A stretch of 64,000 nucleotides of DNA from Crocinitomicaceae bacterium (GTDB lineage Bacteria > Bacteroidota > Bacteroidia > Flavobacteriales_D > Crocinitomicaceae). Location of the stretch: positions 1-64,000 of the forward strand of contig JAQXCN010000013.1 in NCBI GenBank assembly GCA_029251865.1, read 5' to 3'. Shown here piece after piece: positions 43,624 to 53,550 of this stretch; the first letter of the stretch is position 1, and each line of letters begins with the position of its first letter. The notes below the pieces were generated by a model. That model made no database searches. It had not been told where the DNA came from and saw only the letters and a program-made list of their open reading frames with translations. Position numbers and translations under genes: made by a program.

Positions 43624-44928
43624 ATGGGAACTATTCTGATCATAACCTTAATTGCATTTCTAACGGTCATACTTTTGTTGACCTCAATGCTATTGTTTGT
43701 AAAAGCTAAAATTTCACCAAAAGGGAAATTAGTGATTGATATTAACGATGGGGAGAAAATACTAGAAGTTGATGGTGGTGGTACATTACTCGGTACTCTA
43801 GGAAGTTCAGGTATATTTTTACCATCTGCATGTGGTGGTGGTGGAACATGTGTTCAGTGTGTTTGTCAAGTAAATGAGGGTGGCGGAGAAATTCTACCAA
43901 CAGAAGCACCACATTTTTCGAGGAAAGAAATTGCCTCGAATCACAGACTTGGATGTCAAGTTAAGGTCAAAGAAAATATGAAAATTCATATCGAAGAGGA
44001 AGTTCTTGGTATTAAAGAATGGAAGGCAAAGGTTTCTTCGAACTACAATGTAGCGACCTATATCAAAGAATTTATTGTTGATATTCCAGAGGATATGAAT
44101 TATAAAGCTGGTGGATATATTCAAATCAATATTCCAGAAACTGAAGTGAAGTTCGCTGAAATGGATATCACAGCGCATCCTCAAGACCACCCTGGTGAAC
44201 CAAAGAAATTCGAAAAAGATTGGTCAGAGGGTAAATTTGCCATGCGAGATTTAGTCATGAAGAATAGCGAAGAGGTCGTGAGAGCATATTCTATGGCATC
44301 TTACCCTGCAGAAGGTAGAAAGATTATGTTGAATGTACGGGTAGCAGCACCACCATGGGATAGAGCCAATGACAAATGGGCAGATATAAATCCAGGTGTT
44401 GCCTCGTCTTATATTTTTGGTCTTAAAGAAGGTGACGAAGTAACTATTTCAGGTCCTTATGGTGAATTCTTCATAAATGAATCTGATGCCGAAATGTTAT
44501 ATATCGGTGGTGGTGCTGGAATGGCACCTATGAGATCTCACCTTTATGAGCTATTCAAGACACTCAAAACCGGAAGAAAAGTTTCCTATTGGTATGGTGG
44601 TCGTTCAAGAGCTGAACTATTCTATATTCACTACTTCAGAGATTTAGAAAAGGAATTTCCAAATTTCAAATTCTATCTCGTCTTATCGGACGCTCTCCCT
44701 GAAGACAATTGGATAAACAAGGAAAACTGTGAAGACGAAAAAGGAGATGGTTTCTCTGGGTTTGTACACCAGGTAGTTATGGATCAATATTTATCCAAAC
44801 ATGATGCTCCAGAAGATCTTGAAGTTTATTTCTGTGGTCCACCAATGATGAATCAAGCGGTCATAAAAATGTGTGACGATTGGGGTATTCCTGATGAAAA
44901 TGTAAGGTTTGACGACTTTGGAGGATAG
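43624..44928 (+). CDS. nqrF: Na+-translocating NADH:quinone reductase subunit F
   Basis: 434-aa NADH-oxidising subunit. N-terminal helix (about 3-27); [2Fe-2S] ligands Cys70, Cys76, Cys79 and Cys111 (ACGGGGTCVQCVCQV, LGCQV); FAD motif VRAYSMASYP; NADH-side GGGAGMAPMRSHL and FCGPPMMNQAV; canonical C-terminus VRFDDFGG. Last gene of the operon, 3 nt from the convergent bioF, with no terminator visible between them. Confidence 0.97.
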   Translation: MGTILIITLIAFLTVILLLTSMLLFVKAKISPKGKLVIDINDGEKILEVDGGGTLLGTLGSSGIFLPSACGGGGTCVQCVCQVNEGGGEILPTEAPHFSRKEIASNHRLGCQVKVKENMKIHIEEEVLGIKEWKAKVSSNYNVATYIKEFIVDIPEDMNYKAGGYIQINIPETEVKFAEMDITAHPQDHPGEPKKFEKDWSEGKFAMRDLVMKNSEEVVRAYSMASYPAEGRKIMLNVRVAAPPWDRANDKWADINPGVASSYIFGLKEGDEVTISGPYGEFFINESDAEMLYIGGGAGMAPMRSHLYELFKTLKTGRKVSYWYGGRSRAELFYIHYFRDLEKEFPNFKFYLVLSDALPEDNWINKENCEDEKGDGFSGFVHQVVMDQYLSKHDAPEDLEVYFCGPPMMNQAVIKMCDDWGIPDENVRFDDFGG

Positions 44929-44931
44929 ATT

Positions 44932-46014
44932 TTATTGAAGTAGAACGCCAGCCAATATATCTATTTCTTTTTCAGTATTGTAAGAATGAAGGCAAAGGCG
45001 CAAACGTGATTTACCTGCAGGAACTGTGGGAGGATAAATCCCCTTCGTATGGATTCCAACGGATTTTAATTGTTCAACGCGCTGTTCTAGCAGTTCTTTA
45101 TTATTGAATTCTAAAATTTGAATGGGTGAAGTTTCAGCAGATAAAAAACTCAAAGACGAACATCTTTCTCTGAAATAATGAATCCTTTTTTTTAAGGTAA
45201 AAATACTTTCTTCAATAGATTTGTGGGTGACCAAAGCTGCAATATCTTGATAAAATGTTGGTGGTAAGGCAGTAGAATAAATAAAGCCTCGAGAAAAGTT
45301 AATTAAAAATTCCTTTAATGTTTGAGAGCCCAAGACAACAGCACCGTGAGCACCGTATGCTTTTCCAAAAGTTATAATTCTTGCAAATACCTGAGGTGAT
45401 ATATTTGACTCAAAGCATAAGCCTTTCCCTTGTAACCCATAAACTCCTCCTGCATGCGCTTCATCGACAATCAAATACGCATTATTGATCGCACATAAAT
45501 TTGCAATTTCAGATAATGGAGCAATATCCCCATCCATTGAGTATAATGATTCTATGAGCACATAATTTATTTTGGCTTTACTCTTTTTTAATTTGAAACG
45601 AAGGTCCTCAACATCATTGTGCTTGAATGCAGTTGATTTGGAGAATGATAAACGTATACCATCTCTTGAACTTGCATGAATGTATTCATCGTAAAATACT
45701 TCATCCTCTCTCTGTAATATTGCTGAAAGCAACCCGAGATTTGCAACATATCCGGAATTATATACCAACGCTGATTCTGATTTAAAGTGAGTTGCTAAAT
45801 TATACTCACAAAGCTCTGCTTGCTTGGAATTACCAGATAGTAAACGCGAACCAGTTGCTCCATTAGAAATAGGAGTATGCCCACTAATCTTAACTTGAGA
45901 AAGACCTATATAATCATTGGAAAAGAAATCTATACCATCCCCAGGAACTTGAAGGGACCTTAGCGTTCCTGTTGACTTGCGTTTGAGCAGCTTATCAAGC
46001 AAGCTCTCATTCAT
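44932..46014 (-). CDS. bioF: 8-Amino-7-oxononanoate synthase
   Basis: 360-aa PLP enzyme of biotin synthesis, condensing pimeloyl-thioester with alanine. PLP Lys218 is in RIITFGKAYGAHGAV; FFSNDYIGLSQ, GATGSRLLSGN and LIVDEAHAGGVYG are diagnostic of the alpha-oxoamine synthase family. The biotin call rests on its 8-nt overlap with bioB; a glycine C-acetyltransferase role is the alternative. Confidence 0.9.
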   Translation of the reverse strand: MNESLLDKLLKRKSTGTLRSLQVPGDGIDFFSNDYIGLSQVKISGHTPISNGATGSRLLSGNSKQAELCEYNLATHFKSESALVYNSGYVANLGLLSAILQREDEVFYDEYIHASSRDGIRLSFSKSTAFKHNDVEDLRFKLKKSKAKINYVLIESLYSMDGDIAPLSEIANLCAINNAYLIVDEAHAGGVYGLQGKGLCFESNISPQVFARIITFGKAYGAHGAVVLGSQTLKEFLINFSRGFIYSTALPPTFYQDIAALVTHKSIEESIFTLKKRIHYFRERCSSLSFLSAETSPIQILEFNNKELLEQRVEQLKSVGIHTKGIYPPTVPAGKSRLRLCLHSYNTEKEIDILAGVLLQ

Positions 46015-47122
46015 CTAGAGACTCAACTTTAGTTACTGTTCTTGGCTGAAAATATTTTTCTGATTTCTTCTCTTTTGCTTTAGCGTATGCCGCTTCTCGC
46101 TCTGCTGCGACTCTCTTTTTTTCAATTAAGATTGGATCTGGATTTGTTGTAGGTTGCTCCCCATCTGCAAAAGATTCTTTAGCTACTAAACCTAGTATTG
46201 AGAACATCTCTTTATCTTCATTAAACTCAGGATTAGGAGTTGTCAACAACTTGTCACCCGCAAAAATAGAGCCTGCACCTGCCATAAAACAGAGTGCCTG
46301 AGCCTCCATAGACATTTTCGTACGTCCAGCAGAAAGACGAACAATAGAACCTGGAAATGCAATCCTTGTTGTCGCTACCATTCTTATTAGTTCCCACTGT
46401 TCAATTGGCTTTTGATCTTCTAAGGGTGTACCTTCTACAGCTACAAGAGCGTTAATCGGAATAGATTCGGGTGGATTCTCCATCTCCATGTAACTCATAA
46501 GTAGACCAATACGATCTTCCTCAGTTTCTCCCATACCGATAATACCACCAGAACAAACAGAAATCCCAGCTTTTCTTGCGTTATCTATAGTATCTAGACG
46601 TTGCTCATATTCTCTTGTAGATATGACATCAGAATAAAACTCTTTTGAACTATCTAAATTGTGATTATAGGCAAATAAACCTGCGTTTTTCAATCGCTTC
46701 GCTTGATTCTCGTTCATCATTCCGAGCGTACAACAAACTTCCATCCCCATGTCATTGACACCTTGAACCATTTCAACAACCTTGTCGAAATCTCTATTGT
46801 CCTTAACCTCTCTCCATGCCGCACCCATACACAATCTAGATGAGCCATTTGTTTTTGCGTTTTTTGCTTGTTCCAAGACATCTTCGACCTTCATAATACC
46901 TTCAGCATCGACATCAGTATGGTATCTCGCTGCTTGCGGACAATAGCCGCAATCTTCAGGACATCCTCCTGTTTTAATACTCAACAAAGAAGACATTTGA
47001 ACCTCTCTTGGATTGTGGTATTTACGATGAACAGTAGCTGCCTCAAAGACAAGCTCTAATAAAGGCTTTTGATACAAGGCCAAAAGTGATTCTTTATTGG
47101 AATAGTCAGGATTAAATTTCAT
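46007..47122 (-). CDS. bioB: Biotin synthase
   Basis: 371-aa radical-SAM enzyme inserting sulfur into dethiobiotin. The [4Fe-4S] Cys triad is Cys54, Cys58 and Cys61 (TGGCPEDCGYCPQAARY); MGAAWR, VCCTLGM and AFPGSIVRLSAGRTKM fit BioB. A charged C-terminal extension of about 35 residues (AAEREAAYAKAKEKK...) goes beyond the core. First gene of bioB-bioF; bioA and bioD are not in the window. Confidence 0.96.
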   Translation of the reverse strand: MKFNPDYSNKESLLALYQKPLLELVFEAATVHRKYHNPREVQMSSLLSIKTGGCPEDCGYCPQAARYHTDVDAEGIMKVEDVLEQAKNAKTNGSSRLCMGAAWREVKDNRDFDKVVEMVQGVNDMGMEVCCTLGMMNENQAKRLKNAGLFAYNHNLDSSKEFYSDVISTREYEQRLDTIDNARKAGISVCSGGIIGMGETEEDRIGLLMSYMEMENPPESIPINALVAVEGTPLEDQKPIEQWELIRMVATTRIAFPGSIVRLSAGRTKMSMEAQALCFMAGAGSIFAGDKLLTTPNPEFNEDKEMFSILGLVAKESFADGEQPTTNPDPILIEKKRVAAEREAAYAKAKEKKSEKYFQPRTVTKVESLDE

Positions 47123-47126
47123 ACCA

Positions 47127-47159
47127 CAAATATAAATAAAGTGCTTAATCTAATGACAA
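47127..47159 (-). promoter_or_regulatory. Promoter of bioB-bioF, probably leaderless
   Basis: On the minus strand TTG (47159-47157), a 22-nt spacer and TATATTTG (47134-47127) form a Bacteroidota promoter. Just four bases (TGGT) separate the box from the bioB ATG at 47122, so transcription should begin at or very near the start codon. The remaining 47160-47237 shows nothing else. Confidence 0.6.
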
Positions 47160-47237
47160 GAAATTACGAAGAGTCAGATAATTAGGATGATTCAAAAGAA
47201 TCCCGCATTACATATCTTCTAAAAAACATGGTGTATG

Positions 47238-48500
47238 TTATTCTGCCGTTGCGCCAGCTTGGTCTAAATAAAGACGTACTGTGAATCTCAAAGTATTGGC
47301 AAGAGGACTCTGACGTCCATTTAATGAAGCTAAATAAGAAAAATCAATTGCGAACATATTGTATTTCAAGCTTGCTCCCAAATTCATAAATTGTCGGTTA
47401 CCTTTATTTTTACTTTCAAAAAAGACACCTCCTCGAACGGCAAAAACATCATTGTACCACCATTCTGTACCAAAAGCAATATTTATTTCCGATAATTCTT
47501 CTCGAAATTTAGTTCCTTTTACCACCTCGAAATTCCCTTCGGAATCCGCAACCGGTACATCATTATCATCAACGACAACATTTCCAGGTGCATCATAAAA
47601 AGATTGTAGCATCCCATTTATTACACCAACATCAGGATTCATACCCGAGGTAAGAATATAATCTTCACCATCAAAATAATAGTTTGGTGGCGTCGGAACA
47701 AGAAGTTTTTGAAGATCTAAAGAAAAAGTTACTTTATTGTAGGCATCAAAATTCGCAAGAAAACTGTTACCAATCTTCAAATTCATAGGAATAAAATCTC
47801 GTGTTGCTAACTCAGAGTATGATACCTTATTTCCGATATTATTTATCGTTGTTGCAAAGGTGTAAACACCATCAAGATTGCCGATTTTAGCATCGTCATT
47901 GTAATATGTAAATGATAAATCTGCAGCACCAACAACACCAGGCTTGGTATTAACTCCACCAACTGTCAATCCACCTGTGAGGTTAGAATAAGCAAACTTT
48001 CCATTAATACCTAAACTAAGTTTTCTTGAAAGACGAAAAGCATATGCTCCCGTAATCTCAAATTCGCTAGGCTTATCGTCCCGTATGACATTACCAGAAG
48101 CATCAGTAAAGGTGATTTCACCTAAACTGAAATAACGAAGTGCACCTCCGATCGTGTGTGACTTGTTAATTTTGTAATAACCAGATAAATAAGAAAGATG
48201 AATATCGTTAGTCAATTGTCGTAACCAAGGCGTATAGGATAAACTTACTTCTGAGGTCTGTTCTGAAAAACTCAAAACTGAAGTATTCCAATATACAGAG
48301 GTAGAGTTCGGACTTAACGCTGTACCTGCATCTCCCATACCGCCGGCTCTTGAATCAGGCGTTATCGACATAAAAGGAAGTGCTGTTGTTATTGTATTCA
48401 ATTGTAAATCTTCGTCTGTAACACCACTACCTCCTGTGGGCTGAGCTAACAGAGTTGAAGAAAATGAAACCAAAAAGAAGGTGAGGAAAAAGTACTTCAT
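47238..48500 (-). CDS. porV: T9SS outer-membrane shuttle protein PorV (LptO)
   Basis: 420-aa beta-barrel protein of the FadL-like type. Signal peptide MKYFFLTFFLVSFSSTLLAQ, then the strongly conserved PorV segment PFMSITPDSRAGGMGDAGTA and SVYWNTSVLSF; many aromatic-ended strands and a C-terminal Arg/Tyr-rich strand. PorV binds T9SS cargo and carries it to PorU. ATG at 48500 chosen over the frame opening at 48524 because it starts the signal peptide. 57 nt downstream of porU. Confidence 0.95.
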   Translation of the reverse strand: MKYFFLTFFLVSFSSTLLAQPTGGSGVTDEDLQLNTITTALPFMSITPDSRAGGMGDAGTALSPNSTSVYWNTSVLSFSEQTSEVSLSYTPWLRQLTNDIHLSYLSGYYKINKSHTIGGALRYFSLGEITFTDASGNVIRDDKPSEFEITGAYAFRLSRKLSLGINGKFAYSNLTGGLTVGGVNTKPGVVGAADLSFTYYNDDAKIGNLDGVYTFATTINNIGNKVSYSELATRDFIPMNLKIGNSFLANFDAYNKVTFSLDLQKLLVPTPPNYYFDGEDYILTSGMNPDVGVINGMLQSFYDAPGNVVVDDNDVPVADSEGNFEVVKGTKFREELSEINIAFGTEWWYNDVFAVRGGVFFESKNKGNRQFMNLGASLKYNMFAIDFSYLASLNGRQSPLANTLRFTVRLYLDQAGATAE

Positions 48501-48557
48501 ATAAAATTTAAATAGGTAATACATATACGTGAAAGAGGGCGATTTATTGTTGTTTCA

Positions 48558-51500
48558 TTACAATATGACCAATTTTTCTGTCTTTTCAGCGGTTTGTCCG
48601 CTCGTGTCTTTTACTTTCACGCGGTAAATATAAACTCCTTTTGCCAATTGGTCACCATAATTATCCTTTCCATCCCAAAATAATTGATTCACACGAAAAC
48701 CTTGCGTTGGAACAATCTCATTTAAAGTTTTTACTTGTCTACCTGAAACCGTAAATATTTGTATTTGGACTTCTAACTCGTTACATGCAAAAGAATGTTC
48801 AAACATGAATTCGGTTGAGCTTGTGAAAGGATTAGGATAGTTTAAGACATTCTGAAGCGTTAGGTTTTCAGTATCAACCACAACAAAGTCAATCGTGCTT
48901 TTTGAGGAATTATTATTTACATCCCACACTTTAAACTCAAGTGTATGCGGCCCCGGCGATAAACCGTCGAACTGAAAGCGTATTTCACCTGACTGGTATG
49001 AATCTAAATCCGCGACATAGAAATCATTAAGAATAACAGGCTCCGCGGAATTCCCATCTAAAATTGCTGTAATATCATGTCCAATTCCGTTACCAACGGT
49101 ATTCACACCATTTTCATCAAAAATCTTTGCTAGTAAAATAGGTTCAAAATCAGTTTGCCCACCTGAAACAAAGTTCTCATCATTCATGAACAGGGTTATT
49201 TCTGGACCTATTGCATCAGAAATACCATTTGGATCGATACCACCAATGATTATTGAGGTATCATAGCCACCTGCATCTCGTTCATCAGTATATCCGTAGT
49301 AGCTTATCTTACCTTTGCCATAATTTAATGCAATATCTTTTGGCACTACAAATGAATATTCAAAAGCCCCGTTCGTCACAGATACTTTACCTTTGTAAAT
49401 CACATTGCGCTGCAATTCATATTCAATCTCGGGAGAATAAAGATCTTGACCAAGCGTTTTTTGAAGCTTAATTTTATCAAAAATAGAAGGTGTTAAAATA
49501 CCATTGAAATCACTTAATAAATTCCCCATATGGTCCTCTACATGCCCCTTCATTACAACTTTACTCAGTGCCCTAACGGTGTCAATAGCAATAGTAGGAG
49601 CTAAACCATTGATACTGTCTGTGACAACATTAAACCCTGGAGATGCTAACTTCAAAGCAGGATCACCGATAAGTGTAAAACTCCTTTTATTGTCACTTGA
49701 CCCTGTCTCATTTTTGGTTCTCATCACAATATCTCCAAAGGCCAATGCACTGCCATCAGGATTGCGATCAAAAACGTTTTGAAAAAACTTATTTCCGGTT
49801 GTAGTATTCACTCCGAAGTAAACTGAACGTGTCGTTGTCATCAACGCAATTGCACCGCCATCAGGATTTAATGCAGCCCATTCTCCTGCAGAAACCCTCG
49901 CTGGATCGTCATACTTTGTAAATTCACAGGTTGCAGAAACGAATAGAGTGAGAGCATTAATATTGTTCCAACTATTAATCTGAGGAATCGTAACTACTCG
50001 TTCTTCCGCTAGACCTACCTCTCCGCCATGACCAACATAATTAAAAATGAGGGCACCACGCTGAATTCTATCTGTAATTGCATCTACAACCTCAGGATAC
50101 CTTTGCCCTCCTGCACTTGTTTGCTGCGGAAAAGCGTCAAGATAAAGCTTGTCACAATTCATCTCATTATGATTCTGCTTGGTATGGATGTATTGCGGTT
50201 CTGTATCGTTATTAATAAAATATCCTGACTCTTCATCATCTGCAACTTGTACGTATTTTTGTCGCCAATCACCAAAGGTGTTTAGCGAATTATCCTCAAG
50301 ACAACATGATGCGCCCGCATTTGCAAATAACTCCGAACCGTTTTTCATGTAATGTTCAATTTTATCAACTTGTTGTTCAGCTTGGGTTATTGTAGATGCT
50401 AAAATTCTTCCGATACCGATGTCTAATAAATCCGAACCAGAAATAGCCTCACCATCATCAAGCATACCGTAAAAATCATCAGTTACTAAGGCTGAGATAT
50501 GATTCTCGCTGCTCTGCACCTGATAGGTTAACACAAAATTATTATTATCCGGAACCCTGTTCTTCGGATCAAATGTGCCGTCACCGAATAAAAGCATATA
50601 CTTCGGAGCTGAATCTGGATTAGACTGGGAACGCTCGTAAAACATTCTAGCGAAGGAACGAATCGCCACCGCGTCTTGCCCACCAGAACTAAATTCATTG
50701 AATATTTGACGCGTAGTTACCACATGAACTGTAAGTCCGTTATTTCTATGTAATTCAGCAAGTCTATCCGCTTGAGATTTAAAATTTGGATGTGTTACTA
50801 CAAGGTAGTCTGCTTGTTCAAGCCCGTGAAGATTTTGATGATCCACTGGAGCCACATATTCAGGACTAAAAAATGTACCACCATTGCTTGCTACATATTC
50901 TACATAAGTTATTGAATCCAAGAACTCAAAAACACCACCTAATAAATTACCAGATAATCGTTTCGGATTATGCCGATCTGTAATATCCCAAATAAACCCT
51001 GTGGAAGGGAAATTTTGAATTTGGAAATTTCCAATACCTAACTCTAGGTTTGTTAGGTTGCGAAAACCCATTTGGCTTCCGAAAAACTTTAGTGTTCTCC
51101 TCGTATTTAAGGAAATTCGATCCAGGTAGGTCAATACACTTGGGCTATTCCTTTGAATCGTGATTTTCAAAGGAACATTACCTGAAGACGGAGGATTGTT
51201 CAAGACAAATGCTTGCGAAGAACGTACATAATCAATTGAGGTATGCGGAAGTCCTTCATCGACTAGAGTTTCTCCATTCACTGAATATCTTTGAGCAGTT
51301 CCGCCTGGACTGGTTGCATTCGTTGCTATGGATGTCTTAAAGAAAACTGGAGCGCCCGATATGTCTGGAATTGCAAAATTAAATGTTTGCTCTAGGTCAA
51401 TATCAAAGAGTTCACCATACCATCTCTGCCCCCCGCCAATCAGAGAAATCAAATCGTTTTCATAGCATGAACGAAAATCATAACTTGTTATGGTCTCAGT

Positions 51501-52379
51501 CGGTGCAGCAGTCACCGTTGCTTTATTACCTATTTCTAGTGGAGGCCTTTCCGGGTTGATGTTAACGAAATAATAGGAGTAATCTGAATATATGTTTTTG
51601 ATTTGGTTAAAACCAGCAGTACCGTTTGGCACCCATCTATTTGGACCAAAACCGTAGAATAATATGTAATCGTTTTGATTAAAAGTATTGTCAGCAGCAC
51701 CAACATATGCAACTGAATTCTGCGCCAAATCGTCAGTTCTTGGTAAACTGTTTAATTCTGGGAGCTTTCCATCTCCATTTCCATAAATGTGAACACTTTT
51801 AGGGTTTAGACCTGACATTTCTATACCCATCGATGAAAGTAAATCGTAATCAACCTTATAAATACCATCATTTTGAACAGCGATTTTATACCAGTCTCCA
51901 GATCCGAGCATAAGAACTGATTCACCTACAAAATCTTTTTGTACAACCTCAAAATTATTTTCTGCAAAAACTTGAACTGTCGTAATTCTTTTAATTAAAC
52001 CCTCTTCTTTAATAAATGGAATTCCCGAAATGACAAGAAATACTTCGTGTGCTGATTTTGTAAACTTTATATCCAAAGGATTTTGCTCCAAAACACGCAC
52101 ATCCATTTGAGCGAGAAAATCAATTTCCGATTGGAGCGCATTTGCCGTTGAAAAAGTCACAGCGTTTACAGATAGACTTGAGCCCTTAAATTTTTTCTTG
52201 ATGAATATTTTTGGTAAACCATTATCATAATGGACGCCCCCGAAATTTGGAGCCACAAAAGACTGCACTCCATCATCAAGAAGTATTGGTTTTTTCCATT
52301 CAATATTTTCGACATGGTTTTGCGAAAAGAAAAAAGTAACGGAAAAAAGAAAGAAAGAGAAAATTAAAATCTTATTCAT
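48558..52379 (-). CDS. porU: T9SS C-terminal signal peptidase (sortase) PorU
   Basis: 1273-aa secreted cysteine protease of the C25 gingipain type that cleaves T9SS sorting domains and attaches cargo to the surface. Signal peptide begins MNKILIFSFFLFSVTFFFSQ. The C25 domain contains IFNYVGHGGEVGLAEERVV (catalytic His) and LFVSATCEFTKYDDP (catalytic Cys). Ig-like domains follow, and the protein ends in its own sorting-domain-like region (LNYPNPFTSSTEF). Length is normal for PorU. ATG at 52379 preferred to 52391. It precedes porV on the same strand. Confidence 0.95.
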   Translation of the reverse strand: MNKILIFSFFLFSVTFFFSQNHVENIEWKKPILLDDGVQSFVAPNFGGVHYDNGLPKIFIKKKFKGSSLSVNAVTFSTANALQSEIDFLAQMDVRVLEQNPLDIKFTKSAHEVFLVISGIPFIKEEGLIKRITTVQVFAENNFEVVQKDFVGESVLMLGSGDWYKIAVQNDGIYKVDYDLLSSMGIEMSGLNPKSVHIYGNGDGKLPELNSLPRTDDLAQNSVAYVGAADNTFNQNDYILFYGFGPNRWVPNGTAGFNQIKNIYSDYSYYFVNINPERPPLEIGNKATVTAAPTETITSYDFRSCYENDLISLIGGGQRWYGELFDIDLEQTFNFAIPDISGAPVFFKTSIATNATSPGGTAQRYSVNGETLVDEGLPHTSIDYVRSSQAFVLNNPPSSGNVPLKITIQRNSPSVLTYLDRISLNTRRTLKFFGSQMGFRNLTNLELGIGNFQIQNFPSTGFIWDITDRHNPKRLSGNLLGGVFEFLDSITYVEYVASNGGTFFSPEYVAPVDHQNLHGLEQADYLVVTHPNFKSQADRLAELHRNNGLTVHVVTTRQIFNEFSSGGQDAVAIRSFARMFYERSQSNPDSAPKYMLLFGDGTFDPKNRVPDNNNFVLTYQVQSSENHISALVTDDFYGMLDDGEAISGSDLLDIGIGRILASTITQAEQQVDKIEHYMKNGSELFANAGASCCLEDNSLNTFGDWRQKYVQVADDEESGYFINNDTEPQYIHTKQNHNEMNCDKLYLDAFPQQTSAGGQRYPEVVDAITDRIQRGALIFNYVGHGGEVGLAEERVVTIPQINSWNNINALTLFVSATCEFTKYDDPARVSAGEWAALNPDGGAIALMTTTRSVYFGVNTTTGNKFFQNVFDRNPDGSALAFGDIVMRTKNETGSSDNKRSFTLIGDPALKLASPGFNVVTDSINGLAPTIAIDTVRALSKVVMKGHVEDHMGNLLSDFNGILTPSIFDKIKLQKTLGQDLYSPEIEYELQRNVIYKGKVSVTNGAFEYSFVVPKDIALNYGKGKISYYGYTDERDAGGYDTSIIIGGIDPNGISDAIGPEITLFMNDENFVSGGQTDFEPILLAKIFDENGVNTVGNGIGHDITAILDGNSAEPVILNDFYVADLDSYQSGEIRFQFDGLSPGPHTLEFKVWDVNNNSSKSTIDFVVVDTENLTLQNVLNYPNPFTSSTEFMFEHSFACNELEVQIQIFTVSGRQVKTLNEIVPTQGFRVNQLFWDGKDNYGDQLAKGVYIYRVKVKDTSGQTAEKTEKLVIL

Positions 52380-52511
52380 AATCTGAAACAAACAATTGAA
52401 TTGATAGTCTAAAAAACGCCAAAATATTCAAATTATTACAATTAATATACGATATTTGTAACCTTACAAACTATAATCACGTTAAGATTGTTCGTGACTA
52501 AACTCAATTGT

Positions 52512-53495
52512 GTGAAGAAAAAGCATTTATTCCTATTTGTTTTTGTGATCGCTTGTCTCTCGACAACGTCCTTAAATTCAGTACGTTCGCAAGACCCAAC
52601 GTTTACGCAGTTTTTCTCTAATCCGATTTATTTGAACCCTGCCCTAGCAGGATCTTCAGGTTGTCCGAGATTTGCAATGAACTACAGAAATGAATGGCCG
52701 CAGCTTACAGGAAACTATGTTACCTACTCAGCGGCTTTTGATACGTATGCAAAAAGCATATCGGGTGGTATAGGTATTTTAGCGATGCACGACCAACAAG
52801 GTCAGGGAACAATATCTACGTCAATGCTCGGCGCCATTTATTCTTATAACTTAAAAGTAAATCGAAAATTTTCTTTGATGTTCGGGGCAAGAGCGGCATG
52901 GTTTCAAAAATTCTTGGATTGGGATAAGTTAACCTTTGGAGATATGATTGACCCAAGGAGAGGCTTTATTTATCAAACCGGAGATGTTCCAAGAGGAAAC
53001 GGAAGAAGAGGATACTTTGACGCATCTGCTGGATTTGTTGGTTTTGGTAAAAACTTCTATTTTGGAGGTGCAATTCATCACCTGAATAGACCAGATGAAT
53101 CAATGATTCTAGGTGAATCGAGACTTCCAATGCGATTTACAGGGCATGCTGGTGCTGACATCCCCTTAGGGAGAAAAGGCAGATACACAAGTACTACGAG
53201 TATAATGCCGAACATCATTTATCAGTATCAAAATGGATTTCAGGAATTGAACATTGGAACCTATATAAAATATGGAAACTTTACAGTTGGTGCTTGGTAT
53301 AGAAATCGAGATGCCTTTATACTCTGTTTTGGAATAACAACAGATAAAATTAAATTGGGTTACAGTTATGATATTACCGTTTCTAAATTAGGAAATGGTA
53401 TTTCTGGTGGTTCCCACGAAGTTTCGCTTGGTTTCAATCTAAAATGCAGAAGAAAGCCAAGAAACTTTAGAAAGATATCATGTCCTTCTTTTTAG
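52512..53495 (+). CDS. PorP/SprF-family T9SS outer-membrane protein
   Basis: 327-aa predicted beta-barrel. The signature after the signal peptide is SQDPTFTQFFSNPIYLNPALAGSSG, followed by NYRNEWPQL, as in PorP/SprF proteins, which help secrete or anchor particular cargo (SprF does so for SprB). There is no ATG; I choose GTG at 52512, giving MKKKHLFLFVFVIACL, over TTG 52488 and GTG 52494. Upstream GATATTTG is one mismatch from the -7 box. It is divergent from porU and 55 nt ahead of gldJ. Confidence 0.88.
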   Translation: MKKKHLFLFVFVIACLSTTSLNSVRSQDPTFTQFFSNPIYLNPALAGSSGCPRFAMNYRNEWPQLTGNYVTYSAAFDTYAKSISGGIGILAMHDQQGQGTISTSMLGAIYSYNLKVNRKFSLMFGARAAWFQKFLDWDKLTFGDMIDPRRGFIYQTGDVPRGNGRRGYFDASAGFVGFGKNFYFGGAIHHLNRPDESMILGESRLPMRFTGHAGADIPLGRKGRYTSTTSIMPNIIYQYQNGFQELNIGTYIKYGNFTVGAWYRNRDAFILCFGITTDKIKLGYSYDITVSKLGNGISGGSHEVSLGFNLKCRRKPRNFRKISCPSF

Positions 53496-53550
53496 GACTT
53501 TGTAACTTTTGATAAAATTTGAATTGTACATACGTTAATCATAGTCGACC

